NCBI GenBank assembly: GCA_949358305.1
Contig: OX442314.1
Location: forward strand, 64,551,369 to 64,615,368
From: Strigamia acuminata
Taxonomy: Eukaryota; Arthropoda; Chilopoda; Geophilomorpha; Linotaeniidae
Length of the DNA stretch: 64,000 nucleotides
Direction: 5' to 3'
Shown: piece by piece, positions 20,250-29,378 of the stretch
Layout of the letters: each line of letters starts with the position of its first letter
Numbering within the stretch: position 1 is the stretch's first letter
Notes under the pieces: model-generated
What the model was told of the DNA's origin: nothing
Databases searched by the model: none
What the model saw: only the letters and a program-made list of their open reading frames with translations
Program-made: the position numbers and the translations under genes

Positions 20250-20713
20250 TGATAGGTTTGTAGGCGCCGGACATCAATGAAAAGGAGCTGACACTCGATT
20301 TAAACGGTGCGGGAACTCGCATTATGCGACCGCCATCTTTATTCATTCGTGATGAGAGAGAGAACATAAAAGCACACCTCTTTCGAGGCTACAAAGCTTA
20401 AAGTAGAATGAATCATTGTTAACAAGCAAAGATTCATTCTTTACATAACAAAGGCAAAACAACGGCATAAATAATCGATAATGTAAACAAAGGCCATGAG
20501 AAACTAAAAGATAAGCGCTCATATTAGAGCAGACGACATATGGGCATGTCATTGCTAATAAGTACATTGGTTGCGGCACTTAGCACAGGAATAAGGATTT
20601 AAAAGTCAATATCAACCAATGTAACACAAATACAGAATTGCAATGACACACACGTTGCATTTAACCGGAAACATGCAACCGAGAAGATCAAACAGTTGGG
20701 CATTTTTCTAACA
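20250..20713 (-). repeat. Copia 5' LTR, 464 bp
   Basis: TGATAGG to TCTAACA on the plus strand (minus: TGTTAG to CTATCA). The last 163 bp equal the 3' LTR remnant at 5750-5912. An AATAAA-type signal is present on the minus strand within the LTR (GAATGAATAAAG near 20340). Confidence 0.9.
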
Positions 20714-21154
20714 GTGTCCACCTTGAGGTGTCCGAGGATCTCTCGGTGGAGAAATTCTTGCTTGCTTTTAGACGTTTCGCAGCTCGCTTTGGCTATCCAG
20801 CTAAAGTCTTCTCCGATAACTCGAAGACTTTTTCTCGCGGTGCCCAAGAGATTCAATCTTGGGGGAAGTTGGTCGCCAAAGAAGGGATGCGTACGCTCTT
20901 GTCCGAGAAGCGAGTCTTATGGACGTTTATTCCCCCCTTGTCCCCCTGGGCAGGAGGAGCTTGGGAGCGCTTAGTACGGTCCGTAAAAGACAAGCTACGC
21001 AAGACTTTATTGCGACAAACCATCGACTTGGAGTCCTTGCAGACTCTAGTGGCCGAGATAAGTTCAGTGCTTAACTCGCGTCCGCTATCTTATGTTCACG
21101 AGGAGGTGGACGGCGGTCGTATCCTGAGCCCGGAGAACTTTTTCACCGGCGGTA
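20714..21154 (+). pseudogene. BEL-3 integrase fragment 1 (catalytic core)
   Basis: Reads VHLEVSEDLSVEKFLLAFRR, then the integrase Asp in FSDNSKTF, LLSEKRVLWTFIPPLSPW, catalytic Glu in GGAWERLV, and LSYVHEEVDGGRIL to FFTGG, all clearly homologous to BEL-2 and BEL-4 integrase. There is no in-frame stop. It is cut on the left by the copia LTR (20713) and on the right by Gypsy-A after the duplicated GGTA (21151-21154). It is GC-richer than the other BEL copies here, which points to a different BEL subfamily. Confidence 0.9.
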
Positions 21155-21785
21155 TGTCGTGATTCGACTTTGTGGTTAAAGATAATAAATAATACACTCG
21201 GGAATACAATATATTTCAAATACTGCTTTATTAAAACACGCTTACTAATACAAATATAAGTCAAGATGTTTCCTGTGTTGGTCCTCGGATTCGGCTGCGA
21301 ATACGAGTTGCCGCTAAACAATGGCGGATCCAATTGTTTAGTCCTACGCGTGGTCTATGTTTGTTGTCTAGGGTATTTCCACGTGTTGTTATGAACACGC
21401 GAGAATTCGCTTTCTCGTGCGAATTAAACGAATATCGTTCGAATATTTATTCTAGCGTAGATTGGCTACGCTAAATAAACGTGGCTGTTGTACAGTTGAG
21501 ATGGTCAGCGGGCACCGGTCCTCGATCAATCCGTGAAACGGCCTGAAAGGTGAGGTAAATGGTGCTCTTGCTGAAATGTGGTAACTGTAGTGTCGTTTCC
21601 GGTCAAGTATCGGCGTTATATACTAACCGGAAATGACGTCATATGCAAATCCTTCCGATTATGCAGGTTCGCAGAAACACGAGACTAGTCAGTCTAGTCG
21701 GTATTTCTAGCGCGCTCTAGTGGCGAGTATTAGTAACACAATAATCACCGCTAATTACTTCTTCAGGTGATGCCGAATCACCACA
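21155..21785 (-). repeat. Gypsy-A 3' LTR, 631 bp
   Basis: TGTCGTGATTCGAC to GAATCACCACA on the plus strand. GGTGATGCCGAATCACC (21766-21782) is a 6-bp-stem hairpin at one terminus, and GTCGTGATTCGAC (21156-21168) a 4-bp-stem hairpin at the other. Confidence 0.95.
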
Positions 21786-21798
21786 CGTCCCTCCCCGA
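21786..21798 (-). other. Gypsy-A polypurine tract
   Basis: On the minus strand CGGGGAGGGACG directly precedes the 3' LTR start TGTGGTGATT; the expected plus-strand primer. Confidence 0.75.
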
Positions 21799-21984
21799 GA
21801 ATAAATCATCGGGGTCCCTTAAATAAAAGGAGGAACAATATCTAATCATAAAATAATCTTTTTATTTAAATGATGATGAATGGTGCATAAAATATTTTAC
21901 ATTCTTAAATAATTGATACGCAAACAAATAATAATAATTTCCTAGTTTGGAGAAGACAGTCTTCTCGTCACGATTTCTAATTAC

Positions 21985-24900
21985 TTATTTCTTCAAGTTA
22001 TCGGCATAACTCGGCTTATCTTCCGAACTTGGTTCGTCCAGGTTGGGAGATGTGGTCAGTCTTGAAGAGTAGTCCGAGGGGTCTTCGCTCTCATTCAAGT
22101 AGAAACGTAGGTGTCCCGGCGCTTCCAGCGGATTTCCCGTTCGTTCGTGGGCCCAAATTGGTGGCAGGAAGGCCGACATACCTTGATTGGTGTGGTGGAT
22201 TCTTTGGGCCTCGGCGATGCTGGTTGGTGCGCGATGGGCTCGGAGTAGTCGTTGATGTTGGATGAAGCGCTCGCCTCCGGCTCCGGCTTCGATAGCGTCC
22301 TTCATCCAGACGTAAAGAGAATAGCCACGATCTGGAGACTGGAGTAGTTTTGCCTCCGTGTCCTTCGTAAAGGACAACCCTGGGAAGTACATCCTGAGTC
22401 TGGCGGCGATTTGAGGCTCTGTCGTCTTTGGAACCTTCTTGCTCGACTTTGGGAGGAGCATCTTTTTCTTGGGTTCCTTCTTCTTGAGCGGGACTGGTTC
22501 GGCCAGTGGCTCGGAGGGTCCCTTCTCCCTCGGCGGAGGCGGAGGAGGAGGCGTCGGATCCCTGGGAACCGGAGTCTCTGCGGTTGGCGTGGCCGCCGAA
22601 GGTGACGGGAGCGAGCGTTGAATTATCGCTCGAACGTTCTGGTAGGAGGCCTCTGGATCCGGGTCCTGGGCCACCATTTGGGCTCGAATTACTGCCGCAG
22701 AGGGCACCAGACGTGTCCAGCTGTCTACGAGAGCCGGCGGAACTTGGAAACCCTCGTGGGCCACCACGATCCAGGCTGCTACAGCAACACGTGCGTTTCG
22801 GAAGGTGGCGGCGGCCAGCAAAATCGACATCAAGTCGGTAATGGCAACCACGATCCTCGTATTCCAATTTGGATGATCCCGATTTTTGTTCTGCGTATAT
22901 TCAATTGAGATCCGCTGAAGGTTCGTGATGACGTTTTGGATCACGTTTTGTTGGTAGGAGTCCATCTCGCACAAAAGCGCTCTAGCTTGCTCCACGGTCG
23001 TTACCTCCAGAAACTGTTGCAACGTTACCTCCGAAGGGTTGATTGGAGTCGAGGCTTGGATGACTGCTGGGGCTGGCAACATCGGATTGGGTCCCGTGGA
23101 TGTCGTTGGCTGAGGCACAGATCTGACCAGACGTCTTGATTTTTCCGGTTCGGGCTTGTCCCAAACGATTGGAGTTCTCGTTGAAGTTGAGGCTTCGGGG
23201 ATAGTTGGGAGAGGTTCGACTTTGGTCGGTCCAAAGCGAGCTTCTCGATGTCTGAGTTGTTCTTCAGAACTCAGTGTCGGTGCGCCGATTATCACTTTCT
23301 TGCGAAAGGCGCTTGGGAGGCTGACGCTGGATGTTACGCTTCTCGTCTGTGAGAGTTCCGGCTTGATGAAAGCACTTGGCGCCGTCTCTAGACTCGAGGC
23401 GGTCGAGGGAGTCGGGCGGTAGACTGGTTTCGGCTGCATTTGTTGGTATTTCATAACCACCGCGAGGAGATCCGCCTGAGTATACATCTTCTTCTGCTCG
23501 GGGACCTCGTCGATAATCACTTCGTCGTCAATCTTCATCGGTTCGGGACTGTCCCAAATCGATTTGATGACTTCACAGCGTCTCCTATCTCGCTGTCGTA
23601 ATTCCTCTTCGCGATACGCTTTCCATGAACGTGCGCGACTCTCCGATCCTCTCCTTCTTCGTTCGTCCTGTAACCGGAGGTTCTCTCGTTCACGTCGGGC
23701 TTTCTCATCACGTTCGCGTAGGAACTCCTCTCGATGTCTATTCCAGGATTCCTTGTTTTCTTCCCGCCGTCGGAAGTAATTTCTACGATAATCGTCCCAA
23801 TTTTCTTGGTTCCTATCGCGTCTGCGTTGATCCTCTCGACGGTCGGGGCGTTCGCGCACATTTTCTCTTCTTCGGCTGGTTGACGGGGCGTCCCTGGATT
23901 GAAATCGCGATGTTTGTGGGGCCTCCGTCTTTCCCAGGCGAGAGAGAGCGCTTGGTTTGGCCAGGCGTTTCTCTGTCGCGGGTTTCTTATTCTGCGCGCT
24001 GCTGGAAGTGCTTGGCTTGTCCAGGCATTGTTTCTTCGCTGAGCAGCCTGCTTCGTCGTGCTCGTTGGAGAGACGTTTCTCGGCTTTCTGGCGTTTGCGA
24101 CCAAAGAAGCCCAAAAAATGCAATTGATGCATTGCTCGTTGCGAGGTGATGAAACCGTGTCTCGGTCTCCAATCTGGGCGGTCGGGCCGGTCTTCGCGGA
24201 TCTGAAGGAGCCAAAACCTGATTTCCTCGGTCGAGTAACCGTCCGGCTGTAGATAATTGAAAACCTCGTCATGTGCGGTCCGCCTTACTTCTTCGTAATA
24301 TGCCATATGGATCTGGTGTTTTTCTTCATCTGTTTCGGCGTCGCGCCATTGTTCGTAAACGTCCCATCCTCGCTGGTCGTCAGGAAAGGCGGCTCGGATT
24401 AGTGGATTCGGGATTGGCGCTGGCGGGTCCATATTTCTCGAGATAACTGCCCGTAAAGCTGCTTGATATTGGCGCGGCATGTAGTGGATCAACGTTTGCT
24501 GGCTGGACCAGTAGCGGCTGATCGCACGGGACAATAAAAGGCGAATTTTCCATGGTTCAAAGTCGACCGCTTCTTCGAGCGCTTGTCGGAACAGTATGGG
24601 GATTACTTCGCGCCATAAGCTGCCTGCGGAAACTCTTTTCGGGTCGATTTGCCCCCACGTAGTGCGATATCCGTCCTAAATATTAGAATATTAATAAATA
24701 TATTAGGATCGTTGATTAATTTGTCATATTTTTGTAGAGATTCTTTCGTCTAACACAAGATGGCGTCATGGTCGGCCATGTGCTTTTCGACCACGTGTTT
24801 TGAAGTTAATTTTTCTTTCGGTATTTGATTAATTTTGATAATTTGTCACTTAAAGTTAAATTATTTTTTCGTTTGTGGTCAGTCCACGAACTTATTTCGT

Positions 24901-25110
24901 ATTTTTGATTATCGATACTTGAATTTTTTCTATTTTTTTTTTTTTTTTTTTACTTACGTCGGGTTGGACATCGGGTTCATTGGGTTCGTCCCAATTTCCC
25001 TCTTCGTTGTTTACAATGATTTGTAACAAATCCACTTGATCTTCATCGTCATCCTCGGAAGCGTTGTTTACGGCCCGTTCAATTTCTTTCTTCCAATCAT
25101 TTCTTTTCAT
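21985..25110 (-). CDS. Gypsy-A ORF3, two exons, 947 aa, unknown function
   Basis: Exon 1 is 25110-24958 (51 codons, ATG at 25110, acidic, ending VQPD). Exon 2 is 24675-21985. The intron 24957-24676 starts GTAAGTA and ends TTTAG, and the join is phase 0. The codon before exon 2 in its own frame is the TAG of the acceptor, and the first in-frame ATG in exon 2 is at MDPPAPIPNP. Visible parts: helical N-terminal region (LWREVIPILFRQALEEAV); a long Arg/Glu-rich charged stretch, likely a single helix or coiled coil; a moderately hydrophobic segment (DLMSILLAAATFRNARVAVA); a proline run (PTPPPPPPPREK); and a Lys-rich tail. There is no signal peptide, furin site or clear transmembrane anchor, so I do not call it env. 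No family is recognised. Confidence 0.75.
24676..24957 (-). other. Gypsy-A ORF3 intron, 282 nt
   Basis: Donor GAC/GTAAGTA (consensus), acceptor TTCTAATATTTAG/GAC. A long poly-A (plus-strand poly-T, 24932-24950) follows the donor. Phase 0 on both sides. Confidence 0.72.
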
Positions 25111-25295
25111 TTTTCGGAAATTAATTTGATACTTTGATTTACGGCTGCCTCGAGGTGATCGTCGCTTAGTCGGAGATGACAGTGATAAATGTGGGTCGGG
25201 TTAGAGGTTAACTATTAGTCTCATGTCATCTTTGATTGGTTTGGCCAATTAAGACGCATTGTGGGACGTAACAGGTGTCCCCCCTGTGGTTGTTT

Positions 25296-28200
25296 TTATC
25301 GATTGTTTGAGACAATGGCCGGAGTCGCTTTTTGTTTTCCGACGAGTTTCCCGTCTTTTATGAACGGGTTTGGCTTGTGTCGACGCATACCGTATATTTT
25401 ATCAGGTTTGAGGATTCTTGTAGTCTTATTTTTGTTTGATTGCTTTCCTTTTTTAGGAGATTCTTCGACTATTTCCTCCCTCTCCGAAATCTCATCCGGG
25501 GCGTCGGCCGCTTCGTGTGACTCATCTTGAACTAAATTGGTTGGGCCAGTTTGTTCATCTAAAAACATGTCGCGAATAATTGGATTTTGCGCTGGTTTCG
25601 TCTGATATTCCGTCCAAGCCTCTTGAGGAAACTCAGGTAAGTATGGAGTTAATTCTCGGGCGTGGATCGATCTAAAATTAACGTTGTCTGCCAATCTTTT
25701 TAGCTTGAAAGCGTTTCCGCCGTGGGCTTCGAGTATGACGTACGGGCCGTCGCGTTTGTCTGCTAAGCCTGCGTGGACCCCCTTATCGGCGCTGGACTGA
25801 ATATGTGTGTCTTTCCAGACGAGGTCATTGACTTTAAAATTGCAGAAGGGCCGATCCTTTCCAGCAATGCTAATACGATCTCTCATGTCGAATATGTGTG
25901 ACATCATGTGCTGATAAGTGGCCGAAATTATTTGCTCCAGTCTGTCGACATAAATATGAGGCTTCTCAGGATCAATTTCCAGTATTTCCTCCGGTATTCG
26001 TGGGTCCCAGGGTACTCTGAGTTCCCGAGCGAAGTTTAGAAACGCGGGAGAAAATTTGCGGTTCCTTGAGATCGTTGTGCGGATGCTGAAGGCAATTTCA
26101 CGAAGATATTCGTCCCAGCTGGAGTGAACATCGGTGAAAATTGCTAGTGCATATTTTATATCGCGATTTAACCTTTCGACGGGATTGGCCCGTGGATTAT
26201 AGGTTGATGTATATGATGTCTCGATGTCGAATTTTTTACAGAAGTCTTTGTACAAATTTGACGCGAATTGTGGTCCATTATCGGAGATTAATTTTCGAGG
26301 GAATCCAAAATGAAGCGCCACTTCGTACAAACATCGAATGATTTTTTGCTTAGTTGGTCTCTCCATTGGAAAGAGTTCGGGCCATCCAGTCGCGACATCC
26401 ATGATTACTAATATATATTTGTTTTTATTGGATGACGTGGGCTTTGGGCCCATTAAATCCACGCTCCAGCAATCGAAGGGTGCGAAAGGGCCAAGTGAGA
26501 TTCTCTCGTAGCTCTTGGGCGTCCTCGGCTTGCACGCTTGGCATCTGGGGCAGTGATGAATAAAACGAACGATATCTCGGGTCATTTTTGGCCAGAAATA
26601 AAGTTGATTTGCTCGGTAGATCGTTCTGGCCACTCCAGAATGTCCGGCGAGCGGGTGTCCGTGGACCATCCACAGAAACCTTGTCAGCAGACTCCTGGGT
26701 ATAACGACTTTCATCGAAGTTCCCGTCTCCGTCAGATCATCGCGGAAATTCGGGTGGTGTTTTAGTAGAAGTCCATCCTCGATTAAGTACGTGGAGGCTT
26801 CTCTTTCGAATTCTTCGCGTTGGATTTCGTCGAAATTCTCGTCGGGAAATTTTTTATCTGTGATGAAGTTTCGATAAGTTTTACAGAAGTCGTCTGTCAT
26901 CTGGGCGGCTATTAATTCGTCCCTGGTGGGCGGCTTACTATTCGTCCCCTTGCTTACGTGGGCGACGAATGCTCGAACGTACTTGTCGGAGATTCGAGGT
27001 TCTATCGTTAGCTCGTAATTTGGGTGAGCGTCCTTGACAGACTGGTATGCTCGGAGCCAATAATTGTAATAATTTTGGTCTCCTGACTCGAGTTTCTCCT
27101 TGGGTAATTCGTTTAGCTTTTTAAATTCCCATTTTCGGACGGGGTTCGGACAGTAGAAGAGGCGTGAGTCGTCCTCTCCGCAGTCGGTCTCGTCTTCGGG
27201 GTCTGAAGCTGGGGCTCGTGAGAGGGCGTCTGCCACGACGTTGAATTTTCCGGGTCGGTATTCAATGATTAAGTCACAAGCCATTAATTCTAGCTGCCAG
27301 CGAGCCATTCTTCCGGACGGTTCCTTCAACGCCATTAACCACTTTAGTGCTTCGTGGTCAGTTTGTACGTTGAACTTGGTAAATTCCAGGTATGGTCTGA
27401 ATTTTCGGATTGCCCAGACGACGGCTAGACATTCTAACTCTGTCGCATTATAATTCTTTTCGGCTGCTTGTAATTTCCGGCTGATGAACATCGTCGGGAC
27501 CTCTAACACTACTCCGTCGATGTCATGCTTTTGAAGCAACGCAGCACCTAGGCCAATTCGACTGGCGTCGGTGTGAAGAGTGAATTCTCGATTAAGATCT
27601 GGTAGGGGAATTCGTTTTACATCGATCAGCATTTGTTTTATCTTGTTAAACGATGTTTCGCAGTGGTCAGTCCACTCGAAATCTTTATCGTTGCGTAACA
27701 GATCTGTGATGGGTGCCGCGACGTCTGCCAAATTTGGGAGCAATCGATTGAAGAAATTCACCATGCCCATGAAACGTTGGACTCCTTTTACATCTTCCGG
27801 GGCGGGGAACTGGCTAATCGCCTGGGTCTTTTTCGGGTCGATGGATAGGCCACCTGTTCCGACTGTGTAACCCAGGAATGCCAATTCTTTGCGGCAAAAT
27901 TTACTTTTCCCTGGATGAATGTTTAGACCGGCTTTTGTGAGTCGCTCCATGACGTCATTCACGTGTATCAGGTGGTCTTCAAAAGTTTGGGAGACTATGA
28001 CTATATCATCGAGGTAAGCCCATGCGTATTTGTGTAAGGCATCGCCGAGAACTTTTTCTATTAGTTTTTGAAAGGTGGCGGGTGCGTTTACTAACCCGAA
28101 GGGCATTACATTAAACATCAGTCGACCCTGTGGTGCCCAAAAAGCTGTTTTCTCTTTATCCTCTTCCCGCAATTCAACCTGCCAGTAACCCTTGGACAAG

Positions 28201-29378
28201 TCCATGGTCGTGACCCAGTTAAATGGGGCGAGCTCCCGTAGAATCGCTTCTATTGACGGCATTTGGATGGGGTCGATGACGGTTATGGCGTTTAAAGGTC
28301 TATAATCGATGCAGAGGCGCGGTTCGGAGCCTGGTCGCATGACGAGGACAATCCTCATTCCATATTCTCCGATGGCGTGCGACACGATCCCTTTTTCGAG
28401 CAACTCGTTGCACATCGTTCTTACGATATGTCTCTTTTGGGGATTCATAGTTTTAAAAGGTACTCGCACCGGTTTTCCCGTAACCAATTCGATCTCGTGC
28501 ATTACGTAACTAGTCTTTCCTGGATCTTTATTTAAGTTCTTCGAGTGCTTCTTGAGCATTTCCTCGAGGAGTTTCGTTTGTTCTTCTCCAAGATTGGCGT
28601 CCATGGCCAGATTATGTATTAAATTCTCCTCTTGGAGGATAGTATTAAACGACTTAAAATTATAGTCTTGGATGAACTTCTTAATTTCGCCTCCTCCCCA
28701 TTCCTCGTCGTCCTTAGCTTTGTCTAGGAGTTCCGGAGGTATTATGGGTAGTCGTGGGTCCTCGTGGTTGTCGATGTAATTCCACGAACGTGTGACTGGG
28801 TTGGGCTGGATGTTCATCCGTTCCATCAAATCCATTCCTATCAGCAGGATTGTGTCTCGGGTTGGTAACACGATGAAGAAATGCTTAATCGTGCCTCCTT
28901 CCCATACAAAATCGGTTGATAACGTCCCCACTGCTCTAACTTCTCCCGCTGCTGTAAGAACTCGAATGTTCTCGTTCATTCCCCGTAATTTTTTCTGTAT
29001 TTTTTCTTCGAGTGATTCGAATAAGTCGGTGGAGATAAACGACTGATCCGCTCCCGAGTCGAGTAGTCCCATTAACACCTTTTTGCCGAAAGAGACTGGT
29101 ATTTTAGCCAGTACGCTCTTCGCTTCTGTTGATAGGTTGCAACGAAGTATTCGCTTTTTAAGAGGATTGGCCCCTTGGTCAAGCGGCAAAGTCATGAAAG
29201 CGTTGGCTATACCGTCTTCGTCTCTAATTTCGAATTTCCGTTTTTTGGTTGGAGTTGTGATTTCCTCGTTGGCAGCTTCCTCGAAGAATTCCAACAATTT
29301 TTCCATTTCTTTAATTTGTTTTTCCACCAGAGTAAGGTCCATCGTTTTCGAAGTTATCGCGAGCGGATGTGGAATCAC
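25296..29378 (-). CDS. pol: Gypsy-A pol: protease, RT, RNase H, integrase
   Basis: A 1360-codon frame. Aspartic protease LLDSGADQSFI (residues 107-110 DSGA); RT with MDLSKGYWQVEL, PFGLVNAPATFQ and YLDD (455-458); RNase H (LHTDASRIGLGAALLQ, Asp 604; ADALSRAP); integrase zinc domain (HGHPLAGHSG to CPRCQACK, about 906-949) and catalytic triad Asp 974 (WSVDLMGP), Asp 1033 (ISDNGPQF), Glu 1068 (PVERLNRD); then a GPY/F-like C-terminal segment (KRDGPYVILEAHGGNAFKLKRL) and a Lys-rich tail. No chromodomain is seen. The frame starts at a GTG overlapping the gag TGA (AAGTGATT) and lies -1 to gag, so translation by -1 frameshift is likely; the first ATG is residue 13. There are no internal stops. Confidence 0.95.
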   Translation of the reverse strand: MIPHPLAITSKTMDLTLVEKQIKEMEKLLEFFEEAANEEITTPTKKRKFEIRDEDGIANAFMTLPLDQGANPLKKRILRCNLSTEAKSVLAKIPVSFGKKVLMGLLDSGADQSFISTDLFESLEEKIQKKLRGMNENIRVLTAAGEVRAVGTLSTDFVWEGGTIKHFFIVLPTRDTILLIGMDLMERMNIQPNPVTRSWNYIDNHEDPRLPIIPPELLDKAKDDEEWGGGEIKKFIQDYNFKSFNTILQEENLIHNLAMDANLGEEQTKLLEEMLKKHSKNLNKDPGKTSYVMHEIELVTGKPVRVPFKTMNPQKRHIVRTMCNELLEKGIVSHAIGEYGMRIVLVMRPGSEPRLCIDYRPLNAITVIDPIQMPSIEAILRELAPFNWVTTMDLSKGYWQVELREEDKEKTAFWAPQGRLMFNVMPFGLVNAPATFQKLIEKVLGDALHKYAWAYLDDIVIVSQTFEDHLIHVNDVMERLTKAGLNIHPGKSKFCRKELAFLGYTVGTGGLSIDPKKTQAISQFPAPEDVKGVQRFMGMVNFFNRLLPNLADVAAPITDLLRNDKDFEWTDHCETSFNKIKQMLIDVKRIPLPDLNREFTLHTDASRIGLGAALLQKHDIDGVVLEVPTMFISRKLQAAEKNYNATELECLAVVWAIRKFRPYLEFTKFNVQTDHEALKWLMALKEPSGRMARWQLELMACDLIIEYRPGKFNVVADALSRAPASDPEDETDCGEDDSRLFYCPNPVRKWEFKKLNELPKEKLESGDQNYYNYWLRAYQSVKDAHPNYELTIEPRISDKYVRAFVAHVSKGTNSKPPTRDELIAAQMTDDFCKTYRNFITDKKFPDENFDEIQREEFEREASTYLIEDGLLLKHHPNFRDDLTETGTSMKVVIPRSLLTRFLWMVHGHPLAGHSGVARTIYRANQLYFWPKMTRDIVRFIHHCPRCQACKPRTPKSYERISLGPFAPFDCWSVDLMGPKPTSSNKNKYILVIMDVATGWPELFPMERPTKQKIIRCLYEVALHFGFPRKLISDNGPQFASNLYKDFCKKFDIETSYTSTYNPRANPVERLNRDIKYALAIFTDVHSSWDEYLREIAFSIRTTISRNRKFSPAFLNFARELRVPWDPRIPEEILEIDPEKPHIYVDRLEQIISATYQHMMSHIFDMRDRISIAGKDRPFCNFKVNDLVWKDTHIQSSADKGVHAGLADKRDGPYVILEAHGGNAFKLKRLADNVNFRSIHARELTPYLPEFPQEAWTEYQTKPAQNPIIRDMFLDEQTGPTNLVQDESHEAADAPDEISEREEIVEESPKKGKQSNKNKTTRILKPDKIYGMRRHKPNPFIKDGKLVGKQKATPAIVSNNR

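Larger units (their letters stand above)
5750..20713 (-). mobile_element. Ty1/copia retrotransposon interrupted by BEL-2
   Basis: Minus-strand copia element with a complete 5' LTR (20250-20713), an initiator-Met PBS, leader, gag remnant, protease, integrase, RT, RNase H, PPT and the inner 163 bp of the 3' LTR (5750-5912). The outer part of that LTR is displaced off the left edge by BEL-1. BEL-2 (9377-18491) splits the protease-integrase linker. The right flank (20714 onward) is BEL-3 integrase coding sequence, so this copia jumped into BEL-3. A probable 5-bp duplication would be GTGTC at 20714, unverified because the left flank is outside. Integrase precedes RT in the polyprotein, which is the copia order. 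Confidence 0.93.

Noticed and set aside
22091-24272. Long alternative-frame ORFs opposite or alongside Gypsy-A ORF3 (for example 22091-22867, 23535-24272, 23625-24149)
   Set aside because: Shadow frames caused by the GC- and Arg-rich composition of ORF3; low-complexity products with no domain.
21985-24675. Gypsy-A ORF3 as an env glycoprotein
   Set aside because: No signal peptide, cysteine pattern, cleavage site or membrane anchor visible; the one hydrophobic stretch contains charged residues.
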